NCBI RefSeq assembly: GCF_958979055.1
Contig: NC_084891.1
Span: forward strand, 29,198,001-29,262,000
DNA from: Alnus glutinosa
Lineage: Eukaryota > Streptophyta > Magnoliopsida > Fagales > Betulaceae
Length of the DNA stretch: 64,000 nt
Direction: 5' to 3'
A program made the translations under genes and the position numbers. Of this stretch, positions 50,901-63,469 are shown in pieces. The first letter of the stretch is position 1. Each line of letters opens with the position of its first letter. Below the pieces are notes generated by a model, which saw only the letters and a program-made list of their open reading frames with translations, had not been told where the DNA came from and made no database searches.

Positions 50901-52019
50901 GGAACAACCTCGAGGATTCATTGATTCTCAATTTCCATCTCATGTTTGCAGATTACACAAGTCCTTTTATGGTCTTAAACAAGCCCCTCGTGCTTGGTTT
51001 ACCCGACTATCTCAGACATTGCTGGAGCTTGGGTTTGTTTCTTCTACTGTTGACAGTTCTTTATTTGTATTTCATCAGGGAAGTGTCCATCTTTACTTCC
51101 TGATTTATGTTGATGATATTTTGTTCACTAGTACATCCTCTCCTCATATTGCCTCTGTTATAGCTCAGCTTCAGCAGGTTTTTAAAGTCAAGGACCTCGG
51201 CAACTTGAGTTTCTTCTTAGGCATCCAAGCTGTTCGGTCATCTCAAGGTCTACATTTGAGGCAAGCTAAATATATCTCAGACCCACTGTCAAGATCCAAA
51301 ATGATGGGTGCTAAGCCTTTTTCTTCTCCATGCATTACGGGTCCCAAGATGTCCAATGCAGCTGGTGATCCTTTATCTCCAACTGATGTTACTACATATC
51401 GGTAGACAGTGGGTGCTTTGCAATATTGTACCTTAACACGTCCGGATATTGCCTTATCTGTGAATCAGTTATGTCAACACATGCATAACCCTTCTACACT
51501 TCATTGGACAGCTGCAAAACGAGTCATTCGATACCTTAAAGGGACTATTGATCATGGCTTATGGTACACCAAAGGTCCCTTGATTCTTCAGGCCTTCTGT
51601 GACTCTGATTGGGCAGGTAATCCAGATGATCTTCGGTCTACTACTGGCATTGGTATTCTTTTGGGATCCTCTCTCATTTCTTGGACTGTCAAGAAACAAT
51701 CGGTGGTTGCACGTTCGAGTACAGAGGCTGAATATCGTGCCATGGCTCTTGCTACTACTGATCTCTTTTGGTTGCGGGCCTATGGTGCGATAACATTGGT
51801 GCACTTGCACTTGCCTCTAACCCCATTTATCATGCTAGGATTAAGCATATTGAAGTTGACTACCATTTTATTCGAGAGAAGGTGCTCAATGGTGATATCT
51901 CCATCAAGTATATCAGCACTCATGACCAACTAGCTGATGTTTTCACTAAGGGACTCAGTTCAGCTCGGTTTTTCTTTCTACGTGACAAGCTTATGGTTTG
52001 TTCTGTACCTAGCTATTAG
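47908..52019 (+). pseudogene. Copia gag-pol polyprotein pseudogene, copy B
   Basis: Gag reads from 47908 to a frameshift before the zinc knuckle at 48753. Integrase is open at 49530-50156, reverse transcriptase at 50659-51405 (248 residues, LIYVDDILF), and RNase H at 51409-52019 across a frame change. Shared lesions with copy A are the gag frameshift, the stop before the ADSAAN protease motif, the TGA near 49485, the stops around 50155 and 50614, the TAG at 51403-51405 and the RNase H frameshift. Codons that became stops in copy A at 8830 and 12302 are still sense here. Confidence 0.93.
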
Positions 52020-52031
52020 CTTGCGGGGGGC

Positions 52032-52367
52032 TGTAAACAATACCAATGTCATCTCAACATGTCCAAATACATCTGAATGTGAAGACTCCTCTCTAGTGCA
52101 AAATACTAGTCGGCATCCAACTACTTCAACAAACTTGGATACAAGACTCCTAGCTAATAGATAGATAGGATTCTGTAAATTCAAATATAGAGATATTTGA
52201 ATTCTGTTTTCAATTCAAATATCTAGATAGGATTATCTTTAGATAAGTTTCTGGTTTGTAATTCAAACTCTAGATAGATCGTAACTGATCCGAAGATCAT
52301 GTAATCTCTTCTTCTATTTATACTTTACTAAACATCAATAGAAAGTATTGAACTTCAAATTCTATTA
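52032..52367 (+). repeat. 3' LTR of copia element, copy B
   Basis: 336 bp, matching 12745-13080; the target duplication GTAAG follows. Confidence 0.95.
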
Positions 52368-52372
52368 GTAAG

Positions 52373-53293
52373 AATTCAGGAAAATTATTCTTTTACTCAA
52401 TTATTTTTCTCTGTACTATTCGATGTTCATGGCTTTTATACACAAACTATATATGTCGTTCACTTTAGGAATTTACATAAATGAGATTCTGTGCATTGAA
52501 TCATTTGTCGTAGGTGGTGTGATTGGTGCATGTTTGATGGATTGAATGAAGCAAATCTGCAGAAATATCACAATAATTTATTTCATTATTTGAATTCCAA
52601 AAATTTATTGGTAAGAAGGTCAAATTCCACATACCAGTTTAGTAATTTTTTCTCTATACCAAGAGAAATTACACTTACCCACTTCAAATCTACTACTCTT
52701 GTTGCAATGTCTCCGAATCTTTCAATTTGGTTAATGTGCCTTACTAATTTATCATTAGGATTGCAATGTGTTCATTTGGCCCCTAAAATGCCCATAAAAA
52801 TATGAAAAATGCCCAAAAAAAAGTAAAAATTCAAAACAAAACTAAAAACTAACCCACGACATTGCCGTGGGTAATAATTTTTTTTTTCCCCTAATTTTGT
52901 CTATTTTTTTTTTCTGAATTTTTGTCCTTTTTTTTAAGAAAAAATGGAATTTTTGTTATTTTGAGGCGAAATGGGGATATTGCAATCCCAATGAACGTTA
53001 ATAGTAGATCAGTCGGATGCATTAACTCGATTAAAAAAGTTGAAAAGAGATAAATTGAGGGAAGTAAGTGTATAGTTTCTCCAAATTTGAAATATGTAGG
53101 GCGGTCGATCAACTTATTTTGGGACATATTCGGACTAAATTGCTCTAACAATCACCTAAGGTGAAATTATGCATTTATTTGATGACTGCCATGCTCTAAC
53201 AAGGAGAATGGTATGGATGATATCATCCACTTATTAACACAATTATCTTCCCAGAATTGAACATTGATCTTCGCAGGTGAGAAATACCATTTT
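52373..53293. other. Spacer between copia element and BAHD2, copy B
   Basis: Matches 13086-14006. No gene is supported. Confidence 0.5.
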
Positions 53294-53705
53294 CTATTCT
53301 GTGGGACTCCGATCCAAAGAAGCGAAAGCAAGAAGTTCATTGTCTTGTGCTAACATAATCATATCTTTTGCGTCTAACAAAACCCATGCTTCTATTCCAT
53401 CGCCGGATCTTGTATCCATTAGATATATCCTATTTCGAAACATGGTTTCCGAATCTTCGATTGTACCAACTTGGCTTACCCACATCGGCTTTCCCCACCC
53501 AAAATCAATGTCATAGACACCAATGTTACACCAACTGGTAAACCCAATGTAATCCACTCCACAAGAAAATGCCATACTCGAGACTGCTCCAGTCCTTGCT
53601 TTCACAAGCTCCCAGAGTTTGGAAAACCCTCCATCGCCTTGTATGTTTTTTACAAAATCAGCAATATTGATTTTCACTCTTGCTTCTCTAAGCTTGCTCA
53701 CCATG
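53294..53705 (-). pseudogene. BAHD acyltransferase BAHD2, copy B, cut by a CACTA element
   Basis: The C-terminal 136 residues are open without stops (from MVSKLREARVKIN through DFGWGKPMW to the normal end). It lacks the 4-bp GTAC insertion that kills copy A, so it was probably functional here until the insertion. The coding sequence stops at the ATG of that Met codon, directly against a CACTA terminus at 53706. The N-terminal two thirds, including HXXXD, should lie beyond the right window edge. Confidence 0.92.
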
Positions 53706-53935
53706 CACTACAAAAAAAGGCGTAAATCGCCGCGTGTCTACAGTACATGTTACTGTAGACACGCGGCCAGATGGCAGCGTGTTTCTCTGGACACGCTGCC
53801 AGATGTAGCGTACAAACAATTGGCAGCGTGTAGAAATTACACGCTGCCAATTGGCCGCGTGTATAAATTCCACGCTGCCATCTGGCCGACACGTGTAATT
53901 TAATACACGTGGCTAACTGAAAAACACTTTTTTGG
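53706..53935. repeat. CACTA left terminus and subterminal repeats
   Basis: After CACTACAAAAAAA come direct and inverted copies of a GCAGCGTGT or GCCGCGTGT core (for example ACACGCTGCCA and TGGCAGCGTGT), then one GCCACGTG-type palindrome near 53890-53915. In En/Spm such subterminal motifs are bound by the TNPA-type protein. The core differs from the GCCACGTG core that dominates the 23676 element. Confidence 0.85.
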
Positions 53936-54530
53936 AATTCCTTTTTTTAAAAAAAAAAAAATTAAAAAAAAATAAAATAAATTGGAGTATAAAATTGCTA
54001 TGTACCCTATACCAAATTAGAGTATATAAACTAATTAGTTTTATACAGTACTTGTATTTAAATTTTTTGGAATTTATTTATATTAAAAATTCCTATTATA
54101 TACCCCAACAATAAATTTGTGCTAAATTTGTGCTACACATACTTATAGTTATGTTTTAGGGTTTACATGCAAGTTGAGTTTCTTGAATATGGTTTATGCG
54201 TTAGGACTTAATTTATTGTATGTGTAGTACATACTCTCAGGGTTAGGGTTCGTTGAACATCCATCTGAATGTGTTCGCCTTGTGGTCCCGATCATTATGG
54301 CATACCTTACACAAGTATAAAATTGCATGCCTCTATCATTTGATCGAGTTCAATGTTCAAAACTTGGTCGAACTATCATTTGATCCTAGAGTTAGGGTTT
54401 ATCACTATACATATAGTATATATATTTAGGGTTAGGGTTTATGGCTTACATATATATGGTACATACACTTAAGATTTGGGTTAAGATTATGGGTTTTAGG
54501 GTTCAATTTTATGGTCAGTGTTTAGTATAG

Positions 54531-54566
<36 letters not shown>

Positions 54567-55450
54567 TTAGGGTTAGGATTTAGTTTTAATTTATAGTTTA
54601 CGGTTTAGTTTTATGGCTTAGGGTTTAGCAAGAATGTACATTACATACACTTAGGGTTGCATGTGTCTGTGTTTGTATTTGTATTTGTATTTCAAAACTA
54701 TCTTGTCATATTATGTACATACATATATATAATATATGCATGCATGCATGCATGTAAACGGCGTGCCGAAACTATATACCTTTATAGTTACTTGTATACA
54801 CCCTAACATTGGTGTTTATGGCTATATATATATATATAGTATACTTATATAGCTATACTGTGTATAGCTATATATAGTATATATATACACTTAGGGTTAG
54901 AGTTTATAGATATATATAATAACGTTGTATATACCCAAATTTGGGCTACAAATATATGCATAATTATACGGCGAGGAACAAAAATAAAAATATGCAACAT
55001 AACAAAGTACATACACTTAGGGTTAGGGTTTATGACTATATATAGTATATAGACATAGGGTTAGGGGTATGGGCTACGTGCAATATGTTTATAGTATATT
55101 TACGTTTTACGTGTTGAGTACTTTAAATATATATGGTATACTTATAAGTAAACCCTAACTCTAATTAGGATTTACGTTAATGGAATAGTAATCTAATAAA
55201 ACCCTAACCCTATATATATATAGGACCTATATATATATATATATATAAAACTTAACACAGACTTAAGGTTTAAGAATTAGTTTTAGGGTTACCGTTTAGG
55301 GTTTAGTTTTATGGGTTAGAGTTTACGTAAACCTTAACACTATATATATTACATACACTTAGGGTCGGATTAGGGTTTGTGTTTGTGTTTACAAATACAA
55401 AACTATATATATAGATATATATATATATATATATATATACCATTTTTCGT
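53936..55450. repeat. AT-rich leader with TTAGGG-type telomere-like phrases
   Basis: There is no gene. The strand carries repeated AGGGTTAGGGTTTA and TTAGGGTT phrases between 54150 and 55380, separated by TATATA runs and TACATACACTTAGGG phrases. The orientation is opposite to that of the CCCTAAA array at 57064-59470. Confidence 0.7.
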
Positions 55451-55489
55451 TTTTCAAAAAAAAAAAATTAAAAACAGATAGAGACGTGT

Positions 55490-55603
55490 ATAATAATACA
55501 CGTCTCTAATTGGCCGGGTGGCATTACGCCACGCGGCCAATTTTTGGCCAGGTGACCTGCGCGGGACATTTCCCGCGCGCCACCTGGCTGATACTTCAAT
55601 TAA

Positions 55604-55637
<34 letters not shown>

Positions 55638-55732
55638 GGGTAGCTTCCAGAGGAAGCTACCCTCGATCCCCACATTTCCCTCTCTCCCTCAGCTCGATCT
55701 CTCTCGCTCACTCATCTCTCACTCGCTCACTC

Positions 55733-55771
<39 letters not shown>

Positions 55772-56103
55772 TCCGTCCACTGACCACCGACCACCAGGAT
55801 CCAGTGTATTCTCCGGCCAGCTCCCTCTCCGGCCGTGACTGCACCACCCGTGTTCGGCAATAGGTACGGTGCATGCTCTCTCTCTCTCTATCTCTCTCTC
55901 TCTTTATCTCTGTCTCTCTCTAGCTCTCTCTCTCTCTCTAACCGAACCAGGAACCCTAACCCTAGGTCCGGACCTATCTCTCTCTACACCTCCCTCTCAC
56001 TCTCTCTCTCTCTGTCTCTCTCTCTAGCTCTCTCTCTCTCTCTCTCTCTAACCGAACCAGGAACCCTAACCCTAGGTCCGGACCTATCTCTCTCTACATC
56101 TCC

Positions 56104-56151
<48 letters not shown>

Positions 56152-56292
56152 AGCTTTCTCTCTCTCTAGCTCTCTCTCTAACCGAACCACAGACTCAATC
56201 CTAACCCTAGGTCCGGACCTCTCTCTCTCTACACCCATCTCTCTGACACTATCTCTCTCTACATCTCTCTCTCTCTCTGAAACCTCTCCCGG

Positions 56293-56324
<32 letters not shown>

Positions 56325-56340
56325 TCTGCCTTGTACGTGA
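55490..56340. repeat. CT-rich block with three spaced repeat units
   Basis: A GC-rich hairpin (GCGCGGGACATTTCCCGCGC) near 55559 precedes a second hairpin GTAGCTTCC..GGAAGCTAC near 55640-55663. Then long CT runs carry three copies of ACCGAACCAGGAACCC-type units with CCTAGGTCCGGACCT, starting at 55941, 56051 and 56181. It resembles a leader or promoter region; the Ser-Leu-rich frames are artefacts. The same arrangement occurs reversed in the 23676 element. Confidence 0.75.
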
Positions 56341-57063
56341 TTAGTATTTTTTTAGTTGTTTTGGGATATTATTTTGGGACTAATATGTTTTAATGCAGGT
56401 ACATTTTGGCAAAGGAGCATACAAATCACAAAAAAAAAAAAAAATTTGTGAGTAATTTTAGCATTAAATTTTTTCCTTTACCTTTTGGCTATAATAAACT
56501 TGGTGCATTTAAATTAATTTGTTTAAAATCTGTTTCTAACTTTTTTAATAGTTTCATATAATAATTGTGGATTTAGCAATTAATAATGGTCTATGCAATG
56601 CTGTTAATTTTGTTGGGTTTGAATATCTATTGTTGTGTAATTTTATGTGTTTTGATGTGGTTGGTTGTTATGCATGAAAAATATTCTTATAGTTGTGGTA
56701 TTTTTTTTTTTTTGTAATATGTTTTACTGTACTACGAATTTGTGTGTGGATTATTATTTGTCACAATTATTTTATTAACTTAATCATAAAATAAATGATC
56801 AAAACCAATAAAATATAAATAAGTATTCGGTACTACAAAAAACAATTTTTGGGTTTTTTAAGAACAAAGAAAAAAAGTTTAATTGTTCATTTCAGGTAAT
56901 TTTTTTACAAACAAAAAAAAAACCAATTCAAAGTAAACTCGCCATCATTTCATAATAAAATGATCGTATCTAACGATTATTGGATATATACAGAAAATTA
57001 AATTTGGCCACCGTCTACCATTTATAATTATTTTTTTTATTATTCAATTTATAACAAAGGTGT
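56341..57063. other. Non-coding leader of the CACTA element
   Basis: T-rich DNA. TTTAATGCAG/GTACATT near 56398 resembles a splice acceptor, so a spliced 5' leader is possible. No gene is visible. Confidence 0.4.
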
Positions 57064-59470
57064 AAACAATAAACCCTAAACCCTAAATCAAAACCAATAT
57101 AAAAATGCCTATGATCAAATCTCAAAACCAAACCCCTAAGCTTTATACTCTAATGAACAAGCAAAAACCATAAACCCTAAACCCTAGCCCAAATTACCGT
57201 TCACCCTAAAAACCCTAAACCCTACAAAAGAGTGAAATTTTCTTATTACTTTTTTATTGTAGTTAAACCCTAAACCCTAACCTTAAACCCCTAACCCTAA
57301 AAACTAAACCCTAAAAACCTAAATCCTAACCTTAAAACCCTAACCCTAAAACCTTAAATCCTAACCTTAAAACCCTAAACCTAAAATACTTTCTCCCTAA
57401 CAACCTAAATCCTAACCTTAAAACCCTAAAACCTAAACCCTAAACCCTAAATTCTAACCTTAAAACCTTAACCCTAAAAACTAAACCCTAAACCCTAACC
57501 TTAAAACCCTAACCCTAAAATACTTAAAACCCTAAAACCCTAATCCTAACCTTAAAACCCTAAAACCTAAACCCTAAACCCTAAATTCTAACCTTAAAAC
57601 CCTAACCCTAAAAACTAAACCCTAAACCCTAACCTTGAAACCCTAACCCTAAAACCCTAAACCCTAACCTTAAAACCCTAACCGTAAAATACTTTCTCCC
57701 TAAAAACCTAAATCCTAACCTTAAAACCCTAAAACCTAAACCCTAAACCCTAAATTCTAACCTTAAAACCCTAACTCTAAAAACTAAACCGTAAAAACTA
57801 AACCCTAAAAACCTAAATCCTAACCTTAAAACCCTAAAACCTAAACCCTAACCCTAAAAACCCTAAAACCTAAACCCTAAACCCTAAATTCTAACCTTAA
57901 AACACTAACCCTAAAAACTAAACCGTAAAAACTAAACCCTAAAACCTAAACCCTAACCCTAAAAACTAAACCTTCAAAACCTAAACCCTAACCCTAAAAA
58001 CTAAACCTTCAAAACCTAAACCCTAACCCTAAAAACTAAACCCTAACAACCTAAACCATAAACCCTAAACCCTAAAACCCTAAACCCTAACCTTAAAACC
58101 CTAAACCCTAAAAACTAAACCCTAAACCCTAAACCCTAAACCCTAAACCCTAACCTTAAAACTCTAACCCCAAAACCTTAAACCCTAACCTAAAAACTAA
58201 ACCGTAAAAACTAAACCCTAAAAACCTAAACCCTAACCTTAAAACCCTAACCCTAAAACCCTAACCCTAACCCTAAAACCCTAACCCTAAAATACTTTCT
58301 CCCTAAAAACCTAAATCTTAACCTTAAAACCCTAAAACCTAAACCCTAAACCCTAAATTCTAACCTTAAAACCCTAACTCTAAAAACTAAACCCTAAAAA
58401 CTAAACCCTAAAAACCTAAATCCTAACCTTAAAACCCTAAAACCTAAACCCTAACCTTAAAAACCCTAAAACCTAAACCCTAAACCCTAAATTCTAACCT
58501 TAAAACACTAACTCTAAAAACTAAACCGTAAAAACTAAACCCTAAAACCTAAACCCTAACCCTAAAAACTAAACCTTCAAAACCTAAACCCTAACCCTAA
58601 AAACTAAACCTTCAAAACCTAAACCCTAACCCTAAAAACTAAACCCTAACAACCTAAACCCTAAACCCTAAACCCTAAAACCCTAAACCCTAACCTTAAA
58701 ACCCTAAACCCTAAAAACTAAACCCTAAACCCTAAACCCTAAACCCTAACCTTAAAACCCTAACCCTAAAACCTTAAACCCTAACCTAAAAACTAAACCC
58801 TAAAAACCTAAACCCTAACCTTAAAACCCTAAAACCTAAACCCTAACCCTAAAAACCCTAAAACCTAAACCCTAAACCCTAAATTCTAACCTTAAAACCC
58901 TAACCCTAAAAACTAAACCCTAAGAACCTAAACCCTAACCTTAAAAACTAGAACCCTAACAACCTAAACCCTTAAAACCCAAACCCTAAAAACTAGAACC
59001 CTAAAAACCTAAACCCTAACCTTTTTAACCCTAAACCCTAAAAAAAGAAACCTTCAAACTCTAAACCATAAATAAAGAATAAAGAATAGCAAAAAAAAAA
59101 AAATTAAAAATGGGAGAGATCTCTACTTTTTTTTAATTACTTTTTTATGGTGAGGTAAACCCAAAGCCTAACCCTACAAACTAAACCGTAAAAACCTAAA
59201 ACCCTAAACCCTATAAAAAAAAAAAAAAAACAAAACCCTAAACCCTAAAAAAAGAAAGAAGAATATTAAAAAATATAAAAGAAAAAGGTTCGAGATCTTT
59301 TTTTTTTTTTTTTATTACTATTTTATTTTAGTTAAACCCTAAACCCTAAAACCCTACACCCTAAAAAACCCTAAACCCTACAAATATTAAAACCTAAACC
59401 CTAAACCCTAACCCTAAAAACTAAACCCTTAAAAACCTAAACCCTAACCTTAAAACCTAAAAAGGAAAAA
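57064..59470. repeat. Degenerate telomere-like CCCTAAA array inside the CACTA element
   Basis: About 2.4 kb of interspersed CCCTAAA, CCCTAA, ACCTTAAAACCCTAA and AACCTAAACCC units, close to the plant telomere repeat but irregular. Longer units are repeated: the phrase AATACTTTCTCCCTAA occurs near 57384, 57687 and 58290 (spacings of about 303 and 603), and the last two are followed by several hundred nearly matching bases. It lies between the terminus and the transposase start, so it is internal to the transposon and not a chromosome end. Confidence 0.9.
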
Positions 59471-59609
59471 CCCTAACCCCTAAAAAAAGTATGAGAAAAT
59501 GATACTTTGAGTTAACTGTTTAAAACAAACAGTAAACAAACAAGCACTTTATTTGCTGTAATCAAATAACATATTTCGTTTCAGACTGTTAACTCGCGTA
59601 CAGAGGAAT

Positions 59610-61972
59610 ATGGATAAGTCGTGGATGTCAGCACCTAGAGGTACGACACAGTATAACGACGGGTGTAGAGCGTTCGTGGCATTTGCCGTTCGTAACTTTA
59701 GGTCTGCTGATGGCAAAATTTACTGCCCATGTAAGTACTGCCGGAATAACCAGCGGCACCCCCCAGATTACGTTCTTGCACACCTGACAGGGGGGAAGGG
59801 AATGTCCACGGGATACGGTTTCTGGTATATGCACGGTGAGACAACCCTAAACCCTGCTGGTCCTGTTCGGGGTCACGACCATCCCAGTGTCACAGATACG
59901 GCTGCATGTGGCATTGAACATGTAGAAGTCACAGAACAAGGCGGAGACCTGGAACAAGGTGGTGACATGCACGCAATGTTGCGTGACGCCTTCGGCGTGC
60001 ACGAAGTAGGTGACACTGATAATGTTGGCCAGCCCGGAGAAGTAAATGAAGGAACCTCTGCAAGGGACACATTGAAATACCTTGAGTTGTTGAAGACTGC
60101 CGACAAGCCACTTCACCCCGGTACAAAGCACAGTAAATTGAGTGCTACTGTACATTTCTACAACTTGAAGTGCATTGGAGGTATTAGTAACAAGATTTTT
60201 TCTGATATTCTGGAGCTTGTCAGTCAGTTATTGCCTCCTTGCGATGATGCATTGCCGGTTAATACGTACGAGGCGAAGAAATTCCTCAGTTCCATGGGTC
60301 TCGGGTATGAGAAGATTCCGGCGTGCCGTAATGACTGTATGCTATTCTGGAAAGACAATAAAGATCTAGATACCTGCACCGTATGTGGAGAATCTAAGTG
60401 GATGGCTGATATACATTTCGATCGGGATGGTGAGGTAATATCGTCGAGGAAAAAACGTCCAGTGAAGGTGTTGAGATGGTTTCCACTCATCCCACGGTTA
60501 CAGAGGTTATTCATGTCGGAGCACACGGCGCACAATATGAGGTGGCATGCAGAAGGCCGCACTAAGGACGGGGTATTGAGGCACCCCGCGGACGGTGAGG
60601 CATGGAGATCGTTCGACTCTCTACATCCGGATTTCATGGCCGACAGTAGGAACGTGCGGCTTGGACTGACAGCAGACGGATTCAATCCATTTGGGAACAT
60701 GAGTACATCCCACAGCACATGGCCCGTATTGCTTGTACCGTACAATTTGCCTCCTTGGATGTGCATGAAACAGACGTCGTTCATCCTGTCACTGGTTATC
60801 CCCGGACCGAGCTCACCTGGTATGGATATTGACGTCTACCTTCAGCCACTGATTGATGAGCTGTTGGAGCTGTGGGATGTAGGGGTACGAACACTAGATG
60901 CTGCGAAGATGGAGAATTTCAATATGCGTGCTCAGTTGATGTGGACAATAAACGACTTTCCGGCGTATGCAGATTTATCCGGTTGGCCTAACAAAGGTGT
61001 GAAGGCATGTCCTTGTTGCATGCATTCGACACGTTCTAAACATCTGAAGAACGGTTGTAAATTTTGTTACATGGGACACAGGAGGTACTTGCCAGCCGAA
61101 CATCTGTGGCGGCTGAACAGAAGAACGTTTGATGGGACTGAGGAGTTAGAATGTGCTCCTGATGTGCCTTGCGGGGACGAGATCCTCCAACAGTTGGACG
61201 GAGTTGCGTTTGGGAATGAGAATGCGGGTAAGACGAGACGGAAGAAGCGGAAGACGGGTGCACGGGGTGCTGATGATGTTGTATGGAAGAAGAAAAGTAT
61301 TTTCTTCAGATTGCCGTACTGGAAGGACAATTTGCTTCGGCACAATCTTGATGTCATGCACATAGAGAAAAATGTCATGGACAATATACTTGGCACTATT
61401 TTGGACATCAAAGGGAAAACGAAGGACAACTTGGCAGCTCGGCTGGATTTGCAGGAGATGGGGTTGAGACCTAAATTGCATCCGTTCACCGCCGCAAATG
61501 GTAAAACATATATACCCGCGGCTTGTCACACGATGTCCAGGGAGGATAAAGAAAGCTTTTTAAAGGTGCTTCGAAATGTGAGAGTTCCAGACGGATATGC
61601 GTCGAACATTTCACGGTGTGTTCGGATGAAGGACCGTACAATTTCGGGGTTAAAAAGTCATGACAGCCACATACTGATGCAGCAGCTTCTACCAATTGCA
61701 TTGCGTCAGTCATTGCCAGACAAAGTGGTCAGACCTATCGTTGAGATGTCAGCATTTTTCAGAGGCATATGCTCAACCAAGCTAACCCAAGCTGAGATGG
61801 ACCGACTGCAGGGTGACGTCTGTATCACACTGTGCAAGCTGGAACAGGTATTTCCTCCTGGGTTTTTTACTAGCATGGTCCACTTGGTCGTGCATCTTGT
61901 GCGCGAATGTAGACTCGGCGGACCCGTTCAGTATAGGTGGATGTACCCGGCAGAGAGGTAAAATACAACAGA

Positions 61973-62054
<82 letters not shown>

Positions 62055-63319
62055 TTTTTCATGTAACTCATGGCATTAAACGGGGGCAAGTCCTTAATGT
62101 TTGTGTGTGCACCAGGAGTCTTGGGGGTTTCAAGTCGAATGTGCGCAACAAAGCGGCTCCTGAGGGGTGCATTGCGGAAGGTTACATAGCGACCGAGCTA
62201 GTAACGTTCTGTTCGAGATATCTAGAAAATGCACCAACCTTCCACAACAGACCTTTGAGAAACCCTGATGGTTCCAAGGGGGCGGGAACGCGAGTTAGAT
62301 TGAACCGGTTGACGATGCATCAGATTCATCGTTATATTGTGTTCAACTCTGACGAGTTTCTCAATTTGCGGATGTAAGTAGTGTTTACATATTGAACCGG
62401 ATTCAAATGATATAATTGATAATAATTAGTTTTTTAATTATATCCGCTGAATGTAGGATGCATAAAGACGCTATTAGGCGATCATGCGTTAGGGGTCGTA
62501 TCACGGACGCTCTGATTGAAGCCCAACATCACAAGCAGTTCTGCGAGTGGTACCGCGCATATGTAAGGAAGTAGTGGTATTTTCGTATATAATATTTACC
62601 TATGTTCAGTGTCAATTTAAGATAGGGTTCGACAATATGCCGCTATTAACCGATGTATTCTTTTAATATATGAAATGATAACATAGGTTGATGGCCTTGA
62701 CGATCAAAGTAGGGAGGAATTGGGGCTGAAATTGGTTATGCGGAGTAGAGGGTTGAAGGAGACAGCAGTGAAGTATAACAGGTACGTGGTAAACGGGAAA
62801 TTGTTCTGCACGCTAGCCCATGATGTGGGAAGGAGGACTCAGAACAGCGGGGTATGTGTGCCAACCGTTGAATGCGAAACCTACTACGGGCAGTTAACCG
62901 ATGTGGTTGAGGTCGAGTACTACGATAGGACTACGTACGTCCTATTTAAGTGCAATTGGGCGGACCCCACGATGGACAGAGGATTTAGAGTCGACGATTA
63001 TGGTCTAGCGTTTGTCAACTTCACTCACCTCGTCCACAGGGGAGAACTGCTTACTGACGAGCCGTACGTGCTTACATCTCAGGTAGACCAAGTGTTTTAT
63101 GTCGAGGATGAAAGGAACCCAAACTGGGTTTGTGCCGTGAGGACTAAACCGCGCAACGTGTACGATGTTGGTCAGGGGGAAGGGAGTAGTGATGCAGATA
63201 ATGCATATCACGAGTGTGTACCGATCGTATTACCCACTGATGACCTGCATGATACGAATGATGAATTCGATCACGATAGGCCCGACATTGATCCGATTGA
63301 AGCACATGTTATACAATGA
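59610..63319 (+). CDS. CACTA TNP2-like transposase, four exons, intact
   Basis: The proposed exons are 59610-61957, 62117-minus-one (62116)-62373, 62457-62562 and 62687-63319, giving 1114 residues. Junctions follow GT..AG: AG/GTAAAAT to CACCAG/G, CGGAT/GTAAGT to ATGTAG/G, and CATAT/GTAAGG to ACATAG/G. All keep the frame. Residues 1-77 form the transposase-associated domain with CPCKYC at 39-44. The tnp2 transposase core spans about 220-600, with TADGFNPFG at 354-362, CPCCMH at 467-472 and DVMHIEKNV at 581-589. A basic KTRRKKRK lies at 541-548. HDSHILMQQLLP at 684-695 opens the DUF4218-like part, which ends YRWMYPAER across the first junction. The fourth exon holds a DUF4216-like domain at about 970-1055 (FKCNW, VDDYGLAFVNF, QVFYVEDE). 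In En/Spm this protein acts with a TNPA-type partner to cut the element termini. Confidence 0.92.
61979..62052. repeat. (AT)n microsatellite in the first intron of the transposase gene
   Basis: About 74 bases of alternating A and T occupy most of the first intron (61958-62115). Confidence 0.97.
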
Positions 63320-63469
63320 TTGCTATATTTATTATTGGTACAATTTGCTTAAACTCAAAATACTTTCTTATTTTGCATAGAGCTCATTGTATATTATGCA
63401 TATTCTATTTTAATATTAAAATTAAAACGAATTTCAAGTAATTTGTCTCACATTTGTTCGCAGGTTTCG

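Larger units (their letters stand above)
47461..52367 (+). mobile_element. Ty1/copia LTR retrotransposon, copy B (degenerate)
   Basis: The counterpart of 8160-13080, 4907 bp, with GTAAG at 47456-47460 and 52368-52372. The primer site reads TGGTATCAGAGTT here. It lacks one 16-bp unit (ATCAAGCAGAAACAAG) that is repeated in copy A near 11380, so the frame around the start of reverse transcriptase differs. It has fewer stops than copy A. Confidence 0.96.
37230..53705. repeat. Segmental duplication, copy B
   Basis: The segment matches 1-14422 in direct orientation. It is longer because of a 2048-bp LTR element plus its 5-bp target duplication at 42919-44971. It ends where a CACTA element interrupts BAHD2. 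The homology stops in mid-exon at CCATG, exactly at a CACTA terminus, so the end marks an insertion rather than the duplication border. Confidence 0.93.

Noticed and set aside
53705..53706. Right border of the segmental duplication
   Set aside because: Homology stops in mid-codon of BAHD2 exactly at a CACTA terminus, which is better explained by insertion.
57064..59470. A chromosome end or true telomere
   Set aside because: The repeats are irregular, are bounded on both sides by CACTA sequence, and a transposase gene follows directly.
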